Shown here in pieces: positions 1-6,041 of a DNA stretch of 9,245 bases (positions are counted from its first letter, which is position 1; the number at the start of each line of letters is the position of its first letter). This DNA comes from Eubacteriales bacterium (GTDB lineage Bacteria > Bacillota_A > Clostridia > Lachnospirales > Lachnospiraceae): positions 1 through 9,245 of the forward strand of contig JAUNAE010000138.1 of assembly GCA_030527765.1 (NCBI GenBank), in the 5' to 3' direction. The notes below the pieces were generated by a model. The model was not told the origin of the DNA. It worked only from the letters and a program-made list of their open reading frames with translations, and did not search any database. Position numbers and translations under genes: made by a program.

Positions 1-135
1 TGGATGGTTGGACACACAAAAGAGTATTTAAGAGTCGTTGTTAAGCCGGAGGATGGAATTGGTGTAAATTCCATTGTTACAGCAGAGATTGCCGAGCGTA
101 TGAAAGGACATCTGCTCCGGGGAATCCGCAAGTGA
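1..135 (+). CDS. mtaB: C-terminal fragment, probable tRNA methylthiotransferase MtaB (TRAM domain)
   Basis: The frame starting at base 1 is open for 44 codons and ends at TGA 133-135; the 5' part of the gene lies outside the window. The tail begins WMVGHTKEYLRV and continues with short beta-type segments, which resembles the TRAM RNA-binding domain that closes MtaB-type radical SAM methylthiotransferases. These enzymes convert t6A to ms2t6A at position 37 of tRNAs. The Gly-His/Tyr-Thr-x-x-Tyr pattern and the location just before ireB, as I recall from related Clostridia, support the call. The radical SAM cysteines cannot be checked here. In Bacillus the gene upstream of this locus is alaS, but this tail does not look like the AlaS C-terminus. 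Identity is inferred from a short fragment. Confidence 0.6.
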   Translation, partial: WMVGHTKEYLRVVVKPEDGIGVNSIVTAEIAERMKGHLLRGIRK

Positions 136-142
136 TTGATGA

Positions 143-171
143 TTGTAATTTATTTTGATTTGGGTTAGAAT
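143..171 (+). promoter_or_regulatory. Possible sigma-A promoter upstream of ireB
   Basis: TTGTAA at 143-148 (4 of 6 matches to the -35 consensus) is separated by 17 bases from TAGAAT at 166-171 (5 of 6 matches to TATAAT). Transcription would start near base 178, so the hairpin at 185-222 would lie at the extreme 5' end of the message. This would be the promoter for the ireB-ruvX run. It is an eye-made prediction in AT-rich sequence, so it could be chance. Confidence 0.4.
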
Positions 172-184
172 AGAAATGAATATC

Positions 185-222
185 GTAACCGTTCCGCGGG
201 GACACAAGATGGGAACTGTTAC
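185..222. repeat. Long imperfect inverted repeat (hairpin) in the mtaB-ireB gap
   Basis: GTAAC-c-GTTCC (185-195) is complementary to GGAAC-t-GTTAC (212-222), giving ten base pairs with one C/T mismatch and a 16-base loop. A further ATAT/ATAT pairing (180-183 with 226-229) could extend it. There is no T-run after it, so it is not a standard Rho-independent terminator. The loop holds CCGCGG and GGGGACACAAG, reminiscent of dispersed REP-like palindromes with GGGGACA/TGTCCCC cores seen in many Firmicutes; that resemblance is from memory and not verified. It may instead be a 5' UTR stem-loop for the ireB transcript. Confidence 0.6.
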
Positions 223-250
223 CGAATATGAATAAAGGACGTGGAGAAAA

Positions 251-523
251 ATGGCAGATAATAATCTTGGAAACACACAGTTTTTTCGAAAAGTACAGGA
301 TCAGGAAATGGAAGTAAAAGAAGTCCTGAATCTGGTGTACAATGCAATGGAGGAGAAGGGATACAATCCGGTGAACCAGATTGTAGGATATATTATGTCC
401 GGAGACCCGACCTATATTACCAGTTACAAAGGAGCCAGAAGCATGATCATGAAAGTGGAACGTGATGAGCTGGTAGAAGAGCTTCTGACGGAGTACATTA
501 AGAATCGTTTATGGGAAGTCTGA
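251..523 (+). CDS. ireB: IreB family regulatory phosphoprotein (DUF965/UPF0297)
   Basis: This 90-residue protein matches the IreB family over its full length. The hallmark block [20 protein letters not shown] (residues about 37-56) is followed by an [12 protein letters not shown] segment and an acidic-basic C-terminal helix. In Enterococcus faecalis IreB is a small cytoplasmic dimer phosphorylated on N-terminal threonines by the PASTA kinase IreK and dephosphorylated by IreP; it acts as a negative regulator of cephalosporin resistance. The B. subtilis counterpart is YrzL. The start ATG 251 is preceded by GGAG (243-246). The N-terminus carries one threonine, Thr9, as the obvious candidate phosphosite. 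The gene ends one base before ruvX, so the two are surely co-transcribed. Family assignment is firm; the signalling role in this organism is inferred. Confidence 0.95.
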   Translation: MADNNLGNTQFFRKVQDQEMEVKEVLNLVYNAMEEKGYNPVNQIVGYIMSGDPTYITSYKGARSMIMKVERDELVEELLTEYIKNRLWEV

Positions 524-524
524 T

Positions 525-965
525 ATGAGAATTATGGGACTTGATTATGGATCGAAGACCGTGGGAGTTGCAGTGAGTGATCCCCTTGGATTCACTGCTC
601 AGACGGTTGAGACCATCTGGAGAAAGAAAGAGAATCATCTGAGACAGACACTCCAGAGAATCGAAGAATTGATAGCAGAATATCAAATCGAGAAAATTGT
701 TCTCGGCTATCCGAAAAATATGAATAACACCATCGGGGAGAGAGCGGAAAGATCCCTGGAATTCAAGGAGATGCTGGAGAACAGAACCGGTTTGCCGGTC
801 ATTATGTGGGATGAACGTTTGTCCACAGCGGCGGCGAACAGAACATTGATGGAAGCGAAGGTGCGAAGAGAGAATCGCAAGCAGTACCTTGACGGACTTG
901 CAGCAGTATTTATTTTACAAGGGTATTTGGATTCGCAAAGTCTTACAGTACAGAATGAACAGTGA
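525..965 (+). CDS. ruvX: RuvX/YqgF family nuclease (pre-16S rRNA processing / Holliday junction resolvase-like)
   Basis: The 146-residue protein has the usual family length and an RNase H-like fold signature. It opens with [18 protein letters not shown] (residues 5-22) including catalytic-type Asp7, then [15 protein letters not shown] (61-75), then [10 protein letters not shown] (95-104) with Asp96/Glu97, and finally YLDGLAA with Asp123. These acidic residues form the expected metal site. In E. coli YqgF is implicated in 16S rRNA 5'-end maturation, while homologues elsewhere cleave branched DNA or RNA, so the exact substrate here is open. GGGAAG (513-518), inside the end of ireB, serves as ribosome site for ATG 525, and only base 524 separates the genes. 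The B. subtilis counterpart is yrrK, in the same position after yrzL. Confidence 0.95.
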   Translation: MRIMGLDYGSKTVGVAVSDPLGFTAQTVETIWRKKENHLRQTLQRIEELIAEYQIEKIVLGYPKNMNNTIGERAERSLEFKEMLENRTGLPVIMWDERLSTAAANRTLMEAKVRRENRKQYLDGLAAVFILQGYLDSQSLTVQNEQ

Positions 966-978
966 GGATATACAGACC

Positions 979-1236
979 ATGGAGAAGATTAGTTTTAGAG
1001 CAGAAGATGGACAAGTTGAGGAATTTTATGTAGAAGAACAGACCACCATCGGTGGACGGTCCTATCTGCTTGTTTCTGATTCAATGGACGATGAAGCGAA
1101 TGCGTATGTTTTAAAGGATGTATCATCCGGAGAGGGTGATGAGGCCTGCTACGAAATGGTGGAAGATGATGAAGAACTGGACGCAGTTTTTAAAATTTTC
1201 CAGGAGATGATGGAGGATGTCGATCTGACGAAATAA
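979..1236 (+). CDS. DUF1292 family protein (YrzB-like)
   Basis: This is an 85-residue, very acidic protein beginning MEKISFRAEDG. It has the DUF1292 pattern: an early EEFYVEEQTTIGG strand pair, YLLVSDS, AYVLKD, then a C-terminal VEDDEELDAVFKIFQEMMED helix. The function of the family is unknown. The homologue YrzB lies at the same place after yrrK in B. subtilis. I chose ATG 979 because GAGGA (964-968) sits ten bases upstream and the protein then starts where family members usually do. ATG 955 and TTG 889 in the same frame would overlap ruvX and lack a good ribosome site. The TGA of ruvX (963-965) runs into the ribosome site, which suggests translational coupling. Confidence 0.9.
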   Translation: MEKISFRAEDGQVEEFYVEEQTTIGGRSYLLVSDSMDDEANAYVLKDVSSGEGDEACYEMVEDDEELDAVFKIFQEMMEDVDLTK

Positions 1237-1242
1237 TGAATT

Positions 1243-1263
1243 TTTATCTCCGACTGAGATAAA
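1243..1263. repeat. Perfect 8-bp inverted repeat in the RNase J leader
   Basis: TTTATCTC (1243-1250) and GAGATAAA (1256-1263) are perfectly complementary around the 5-base loop CGACT. The element starts seven bases after the DUF1292 stop codon. No T-tract follows (the next bases are CGCTCCCC), so it does not look like an intrinsic terminator. It could be a processing or stability hairpin between DUF1292 and RNase J, or an operator-like palindrome. The hairpin is seen directly; its role is unknown. Confidence 0.6.
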
Positions 1264-1302
1264 CGCTCCCCAGGGATGCGTATGTTTACTGAATCGCGAT
1301 TT

Positions 1303-1319
1303 CCTCCCATAATTGGAGG
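1303..1319 (+). promoter_or_regulatory. Ribosome binding site of RNase J inside a small hairpin
   Basis: The ribosome site GGAGG (1315-1319), followed by T and placed eight bases before TTG 1328, is the exact complement of CCTCC at 1303-1307. The loop is seven bases (1308-1314), within which A1309/T1313 could add a weak pair. In the RNA this five-pair, mostly G-C stem would hide the ribosome site. It may lower translation or act as a switch, but a short stem like this could also arise by chance; GGAGG and CCTCC are both easily formed in this composition. Confidence 0.5.
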
Positions 1320-1327
1320 TGCAAAAC

Positions 1328-3325
1328 TTGAGAAACGAGAACCAGGGAAAGAGTCCAAAGAAAGAGGAGTATGGCAATAAGAAGAATTCCTCGGGATATT
1401 ACGGACATAGTCATCAGGGAGGACGAAATCTGGTGAGAAAAAATAAAGAAAGTGATAAGAGAAAAGACAAGAAAGAGAATAAAGAGAACAAAGAATCCCA
1501 GAAGAATCATTCTCGGGAAGAATTAAAACTTAGAACAAAAGAAAAAGAAAACAAAAATAAGAAAAATATTCAGAAAGAGCTGGAAAAACAGCTGGAGAAA
1601 CAGGAAAAGCTGGAAAAAGCAGCAAAACTTTCTGCAAAAAACGGCAAGGTTTCCGGCAAGAAAGTTAAGAAATCTCAGTCCAGGCTGAAGATTATTCCAC
1701 TTGGAGGTCTGGAGCAGATCGGTATGAATATCACTGCCTTCGAGTACGAAGACAGTATTGTGGTAGTGGACTGTGGTCTTTCTTTCCCGGAGGACGATAT
1801 GCTGGGAATTGACCTTGTAATTCCGGATGTCACTTACCTCAAAGAGAATATCGACAAGGTGAAGGGATTTGTCATTACTCATGGACATGAGGATCACATT
1901 GGTGCCCTTCCCTATGTGCTTCGGGAAGTGAATGTCCCTATTTATTCCACGAAGCTTACACTGGCTCTGATTACCAATAAGCTGAAAGAGCACAATCTTG
2001 TAAACACGACCAAACTCAAAGAAGTGAAACACGGACAGGTGATCAACCTGGGAGATTTCTCTATTGAGTTTATCAAAACCAACCACAGCATTCAGGATGC
2101 TTCCGCACTTGCTATTTATTCTCCGGCAGGAATTGTTGTTCACACAGGAGACTTTAAGGTGGATTACACACCGGTATTCGGTGATGCCATCGACCTTCAG
2201 AGATTTGCGGAGATCGGACGTAAGGGAGTTCTTGCACTCATGTGCGACAGTACCAATGCAGAACGTCCGGGCTTTACAATGTCCGAGCGTACAGTTGGAA
2301 GAGTGTTCGAGAATCTGTTTAACGAATATAAAAATTCCAGAATTATCATTGCGACCTTTGCATCCAATGTGGACCGTGTACAGCAGATCATCAACACGGC
2401 ATATCGTTTTGGACGAAAAGTAGCCGTAGAGGGACGAAGCATGGTGAATGTTATCTCCACAGCTTCTGAACTCGGATATCTTCGTGTGCCGGATCAGACA
2501 CTCATTGAGATTGATCAGGTGAAGAACTATCCGGATGAGCAGGTAGTTCTGATTACCACAGGAAGCCAGGGCGAATCCATGGCGGCGCTGTCCCGTATGG
2601 CGGCGAATATTCACAAGAAGATTGTCATCAAACCGAACGATGCCATTATCTTCAGTTCTCATCCGATTCCGGGCAATGAGAAGGCAGTCTCCAAAGTCAT
2701 CAACGAGCTGACCATGAAAGGGGCGAAGGTTATTTTCCAGGATGCCCATGTTTCCGGACATGCATGCCAGGAAGAGATCAAGCTTCTTTACTCACTGGTG
2801 CGTCCGAAATATGCGATTCCGGTCCATGGTGAGTATCGTCATCTGGTTGCACAGAGCCAGGTTGTGGAAGGACTTGGAATTGCTAAGGAAAACATTTTTA
2901 TTCTTGCTTCCGGAAACGTTCTTGAACTGGATGAACAGAGTGCAAATGTCACCGGAAGTGTACATACGGGAGCAATCCTTGTAGATGGACTGGGAGTCGG
3001 TGATGTTGGAAATATCGTTCTTCGAGACCGCCAGAGACTGGCAGAAGACGGTATTATGATTGTCGTTATGACGCTGGAGCGTCACAGCAATGTTGTCCTT
3101 GCCGGCCCGGATATCGTATCCCGCGGTTTTGTCTATGTCCGTGAGTCCGAAGATCTTATGGAGCATGCAAGAGAAGCGGTCGATGAAGCTTTGGAGCATT
3201 GTCTTGAAAAAGGCATCACCGACTGGGGACACATCAAATCAGAAGTAAAGGACGCTCTCAGCGATTATGTATGGAAGAGAACAAAGAGAAGTCCTATGAT
3301 TCTCCCGATTATTATGGAGGCCTGA
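1328..3325 (+). CDS. rnj: Ribonuclease J with a long lysine-rich N-terminal extension
   Basis: This 665-residue protein is a metallo-beta-lactamase/beta-CASP ribonuclease that degrades and matures RNA in the cytoplasm as a 5'-to-3' exonuclease and an endonuclease. The catalytic core starts near residue 120 (LKIIPLGGLEQIGMN). Zinc ligands are visible: the HGHEDH motif (His185, His187, Asp189, His190), His253 in NHSIQDA, Asp275 in HTGDFK, and His500 in VHGEYRHL; His478 in the SGHA motif is another conserved histidine. The beta-CASP part includes GSQGES (412-417), where the usual residue after GE is Pro. The C-terminal domain ends in a typical WKRTKRSPMILP tail. Residues 1-118 are an unusual disordered-looking extension with about 32 lysines and KEN-type repeats, becoming coiled-coil-like near residues 80-105. 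Family members are usually near 555 residues. TTG 1328 is chosen because GGAGGT (1315-1320) lies seven bases upstream; GTG 1433 is a second possible start. No ATG occurs before the core. Confidence 0.95.
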   Translation: MRNENQGKSPKKEEYGNKKNSSGYYGHSHQGGRNLVRKNKESDKRKDKKENKENKESQKNHSREELKLRTKEKENKNKKNIQKELEKQLEKQEKLEKAAKLSAKNGKVSGKKVKKSQSRLKIIPLGGLEQIGMNITAFEYEDSIVVVDCGLSFPEDDMLGIDLVIPDVTYLKENIDKVKGFVITHGHEDHIGALPYVLREVNVPIYSTKLTLALITNKLKEHNLVNTTKLKEVKHGQVINLGDFSIEFIKTNHSIQDASALAIYSPAGIVVHTGDFKVDYTPVFGDAIDLQRFAEIGRKGVLALMCDSTNAERPGFTMSERTVGRVFENLFNEYKNSRIIIATFASNVDRVQQIINTAYRFGRKVAVEGRSMVNVISTASELGYLRVPDQTLIEIDQVKNYPDEQVVLITTGSQGESMAALSRMAANIHKKIVIKPNDAIIFSSHPIPGNEKAVSKVINELTMKGAKVIFQDAHVSGHACQEEIKLLYSLVRPKYAIPVHGEYRHLVAQSQVVEGLGIAKENIFILASGNVLELDEQSANVTGSVHTGAILVDGLGVGDVGNIVLRDRQRLAEDGIMIVVMTLERHSNVVLAGPDIVSRGFVYVRESEDLMEHAREAVDEALEHCLEKGITDWGHIKSEVKDALSDYVWKRTKRSPMILPIIMEA

Positions 3326-3326
3326 C

Positions 3327-3665
3327 ATGGAGCAGTATGAGAAGGCAATGGATGAATTCATTCAGGCAATGAAGAACAGCCGTGTTTATCGAGAATATCG
3401 TGAGCAGGAGGAACGTCTTGCCATGAATCCTGAACTTATGGACCGGGTGCGGAGATTCCGGGGCGGTGTCTTTGAAATGCAGAAGAATTCAGACAATGCA
3501 GAGATGCTTTCTCTTGCAGAAGAAATTCAAAAGGAGAATATAGAGCTCAGAAGAATTCCGGAAGTCAACGCATACCTGGATGCTGAGCTTGCACTTTGCA
3601 AAATGATACAGAAAACCATGAGAAGAATTATCGGCTCAATAGAGTTCGATGTTCCGACCATGTAA
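3327..3665 (+). CDS. ylbF: YlbF/YmcA family protein (possible RNase Y specificity factor)
   Basis: The 112-residue, almost wholly helical protein fits the Com_YlbF family: an N-terminal helix with SRVYREYREQEERL, a central NPELMDRVRRFR turn-helix, and a long C-terminal helical stretch including NAYLDAELALCKMIQ. In B. subtilis YlbF, YmcA and YaaT form the Y-complex, which directs RNase Y cleavage of certain operon mRNAs and is needed for competence, sporulation and biofilm formation. I cannot tell YlbF from YmcA by eye. ATG 3327 has GGAGG (3316-3320) six bases upstream, within the last codons of RNase J, and only one base separates the genes. That tight coupling supports a role in RNA metabolism. 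The only cysteine is Cys91. Confidence 0.85.
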   Translation: MEQYEKAMDEFIQAMKNSRVYREYREQEERLAMNPELMDRVRRFRGGVFEMQKNSDNAEMLSLAEEIQKENIELRRIPEVNAYLDAELALCKMIQKTMRRIIGSIEFDVPTM

Positions 3666-3681
3666 TAGAAGGGAGAATACG

Positions 3682-4092
3682 ATGAGTACTACCAGAGGAC
3701 GTGCGAGAGCCGGAAGGATTGGTCTTGCTCTGGCAGGAGGTACCTTCCACATTGCATTATACATCTGTGTATTGCTGCTGCTCTTCTGGATTGGACAGTA
3801 TGCATATCATTTTGGGTATGATGTATTTAACCAGAAGGCAATGAGTCCCGGGGAAGGTCAGGAAGTTTCCGTAGTGATTCAGGAGGGAAGTTCCGTTCTG
3901 AAAATCGGGAAAACCCTGGAAAGCAAGGGACTGATTGAGAATGCCTATGTGTTCTATGTGCAGGAATTATTGTCAAATTATCATGGAGAAATGAAAGCGG
4001 GAACGTATCTTCTTAGTACGGCTTACACTCCAACAAGAATCATGGGCATACTGGCCCAGGACGAAGAACAGGAAGGAGCCGCTGCCTCGTGA
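3682..4092 (+). CDS. Short MltG/YceG-like membrane protein lacking the catalytic domain
   Basis: This 136-residue protein has a basic cytoplasmic N-terminus (RGRARAGR), one transmembrane helix at about residues 21-42 rich in Leu/Ile/Val, and an extracellular domain (about 60-127). The domain resembles the LysM-like substrate-facing module of MltG: EVSVVIQEGSSVLKIGKTLE, SKGLIENAYVFYV, then KAGTYLLST and a helix ending MGILAQ. Full-length MltG (about 340 residues or more) cuts nascent peptidoglycan and has a catalytic Glu in a following domain; that domain is missing here. The stop (TGA 4090-4092) overlaps the next start, and no remnant follows, so this looks like a natural short form. ATG 3682 follows GGGAG (3671-3675). 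In B. subtilis, full-length yrrL occupies this place before yrrM. Role, perhaps wall binding or regulation, is inferred. Confidence 0.7.
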   Translation: MSTTRGRARAGRIGLALAGGTFHIALYICVLLLLFWIGQYAYHFGYDVFNQKAMSPGEGQEVSVVIQEGSSVLKIGKTLESKGLIENAYVFYVQELLSNYHGEMKAGTYLLSTAYTPTRIMGILAQDEEQEGAAAS

Positions 4093-4745
4093 TTGTTGAC
4101 GAGAGAATGAAGACATTTATCAATTCCCTGGATTCCGGGAATACCGGATTTCTTGAGGAACTTGAGCAGGACGCTTTACAAAACCGTGTTCCTATCATTC
4201 GCAGAGAAATGCAGACATTTATAAAGACGCTCCTGGCTGCCACGCAGCCGGGGCGAATTCTGGAGGTGGGGACAGCCGTAGGCTTCTCCACACTTCTTAT
4301 GTGTGAATACGGTCCGGACAATCTGGAAATCGTGACGATTGAGAATTATGAGAAGCGGATTCCGATTGCGAAAGAAAATTTCAAAAAGGCAGGACGGGAA
4401 TCACAGATTACCCTTCTGGAAGGGGATGCGGGAGAGATTCTGAAAACTCTTTCGGAGCCCTTTGACTTTATATTTATGGATGCGGCAAAGGGACAGTATC
4501 TGAACTGGCTGCCGGATGTGATGCGGCTTCTGAAGACAGGAGGCATGCTTGTTTCGGATAATGTTCTTCAGGAAGGGGATCTGATTGAATCTCATTTTCT
4601 GGTGGAGAGACGAAACAGAACCATTTATCGCCGTATGAGAGATTATCTATTCGAACTGACTCATCACCCGGAACTTGTGACGAGCATTCTTCCGGTGGGA
4701 GATGGAGTGACAGTCAGTATAAAACAGGAGAAGAGAATAAAATGA
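4089..4745 (+). CDS. trmR: O-methyltransferase, probable tRNA 5-hydroxyuridine methyltransferase TrmR
   Basis: The 218-residue protein is a class I SAM-dependent, cation-dependent O-methyltransferase of the YrrM/caffeoyl-CoA type. It shows the SAM-binding motif LEVGTAVGFS (58-67), an acidic residue after strand 2 (VTIENYE, 82-88), the GDAGEIL loop, and the metal motif residues Asp131 (MDAAKG) and Asp157-Asn158 (VSDNVL). YrrM (TrmR) of B. subtilis methylates 5-hydroxyuridine at tRNA position 34 to 5-methoxyuridine. GTG 4089 overlaps the TGA of the MltG-like gene and is preceded by AAGGAG (4073-4078). The resulting N-terminus MIVDERMKTFINSL is typical of the family. ATG 4107 is an alternative start. 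The adjacent U32 gene encodes the probable hydroxylase for the preceding step. The fold is certain; the tRNA substrate rests on synteny and homology. Confidence 0.85.
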   Translation: MIVDERMKTFINSLDSGNTGFLEELEQDALQNRVPIIRREMQTFIKTLLAATQPGRILEVGTAVGFSTLLMCEYGPDNLEIVTIENYEKRIPIAKENFKKAGRESQITLLEGDAGEILKTLSEPFDFIFMDAAKGQYLNWLPDVMRLLKTGGMLVSDNVLQEGDLIESHFLVERRNRTIYRRMRDYLFELTHHPELVTSILPVGDGVTVSIKQEKRIK

Positions 4746-5974
4746 AAAAACCGGAATTATTAGTGCCGGCCAGCAGTCTGGAGGTACTGAAAATAGCAGT
4801 TATGTACGGAGCAGATGCCGTATATATCGGCGGAGAAGCTTTTGGGCTCCGTGCGAAGGCGAAGAATTTTTCACATGAGGATATGAAGGAAGGAATCGAA
4901 TTCGCACATGCCCATGGCTGTAAGGTTCATGTGACTGTAAATATCTTAGCTCATAACCGGGATCTCGATGGAGTGCGGGAATATCTTTGGGAACTGAAAG
5001 AATTACACCCGGATGCACTGATCATTGCAGACCCCGGTATTTTTACTTATGCCCGGGAGATTTGCCCGGAGATCGAGGCACATGTCAGCACGCAGGCGAA
5101 TAATACAAATGTAGAAACATATCGTTTCTGGCACAGACTGGGAGCAAAACGTGTTGTAACTGCGAGAGAACTTTCTCTGGCGGAGATCAAAGAGATCAGA
5201 GCCGGAATTCCGGAAGATCTGGAAGTGGAGACCTTTATTCACGGTGCTATGTGCATTTCTTATTCCGGCAGATGCCTTCTCAGCAATTATCTGACAGGCA
5301 GAGATGCCAACCAGGGAGCCTGCACACATCCTTGCCGTTGGAAATATTCCATCGTTGAGGAACAGCGTCCGGGAGAGTACATGCCGGTATTTGAGAATGA
5401 GAGAGGAACTTACATTTTCAATTCCAAAGATCTTTGCATGATTGAACATCTGGACGATCTGATTGATGCGGGTGTGGACAGTATGAAAATTGAGGGCCGA
5501 ATGAAAACGGCTCTTTATGTTGCAACTGTGGCAAGAACTTACCGAAAAGCGATTGATGATTATCTGGAAAGCCCGGAAAAATATAAGAACAATATGGACT
5601 GGTATCGTGACCAGATTTCCAACTGTACTTACAGGCAGTTCACAACCGGATTTTTCTATGGGAAACCGGATGAGAACAGCCAGATTTATGACAGCAATAC
5701 GTATGTAAAAGAATACACCTATCTTGGTTTTGCAGAGGAAATCGATGAGCGTGGTTTTGCAAGAATTACCCAGCGAAACAAATTCACTGTGGGAGAGACC
5801 ATCGAGATCATGAAACCGAACGGAGATAATGTACAGACAGTGGTCAGAGGTATTTACGACAGTGAAGGCAGTGCTATGGAGAGTGCACCGCATCCGCAGC
5901 AGACACTTTTTGTGGATCTGGATCAGGAAATTTCCGTTTATGATATCCTGAGAAGAGCAGAACAGGAAGCATAA
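4742..5974 (+). CDS. trhP: Peptidase U32 family protein, probable tRNA uridine hydroxylation protein TrhP
   Basis: The 410-residue protein begins KKPELLVPASSLEVLKIAV, the usual U32 opening with a TIM-barrel-like GADAVYIGGEAFGLR (residues 24-38). The U32 signature with E163, G168, C171, G176 and C178 is intact, followed by C194 and C198, so four cysteines can ligate an iron-sulfur cluster as in UbiU-type relatives. A beta-barrel C-terminal domain follows. Though named peptidases, characterised members act in oxygen-independent hydroxylation; E. coli TrhP (YegQ) and B. subtilis YrrN/YrrO make 5-hydroxyuridine at tRNA position 34. The start ATG 4742 overlaps the TGA of trmR, with AGGAG at 4726-4730. 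Only one U32 gene is present, compared with two (yrrN, yrrO) in Bacillus; length fits the longer YrrO. The neighbouring methyltransferase supports the tRNA role. Confidence 0.85.
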   Translation: MKKPELLVPASSLEVLKIAVMYGADAVYIGGEAFGLRAKAKNFSHEDMKEGIEFAHAHGCKVHVTVNILAHNRDLDGVREYLWELKELHPDALIIADPGIFTYAREICPEIEAHVSTQANNTNVETYRFWHRLGAKRVVTARELSLAEIKEIRAGIPEDLEVETFIHGAMCISYSGRCLLSNYLTGRDANQGACTHPCRWKYSIVEEQRPGEYMPVFENERGTYIFNSKDLCMIEHLDDLIDAGVDSMKIEGRMKTALYVATVARTYRKAIDDYLESPEKYKNNMDWYRDQISNCTYRQFTTGFFYGKPDENSQIYDSNTYVKEYTYLGFAEEIDERGFARITQRNKFTVGETIEIMKPNGDNVQTVVRGIYDSEGSAMESAPHPQQTLFVDLDQEISVYDILRRAEQEA

Positions 5975-6041
5975 AACAAACAGAGGCATTTAAGAAAAAA
6001 GTTATATACAAAATTTATATCAATGGTGTGGGGGAAAAACA

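Noticed and set aside
1..135. The first fragment as the AlaS C-terminus, as expected from Bacillus synteny
   Set aside because: The tail lacks the glycine-rich GGRPDMAQAGG-type end of AlaS; the GHTKEY pattern fits a TRAM domain better.
889..978. Upstream TTG 889 or ATG 955 starts for the DUF1292 gene
   Set aside because: Both overlap the end of ruvX and lack a ribosome site, while ATG 979 has GAGGA at 964-968 and gives the family-typical N-terminus.
1243..1263. Intrinsic terminator after DUF1292
   Set aside because: The stem is perfect but AT-rich and is followed by CGCTCCCC, not a T-run, so I list it only as an inverted repeat.
1523..2761. A 412-codon open frame on the minus strand
   Set aside because: It lies opposite the conserved RNase J core, its product is rich in His, Cys, Asn and Phe without any known motif, and it has no neighbours on that strand. 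It is a codon-bias shadow.
5003..5989. A 328-codon open frame on the minus strand
   Set aside because: It is antisense to the conserved U32 gene, with low-complexity Ile/Cys/His-rich translation and no family resemblance.
5975..6041. Promoter for the kinase gene in the AT-rich gap
   Set aside because: TATATA and TATACA boxes can be drawn near 6003-6010, but no acceptable -35 element is present at the right distance.
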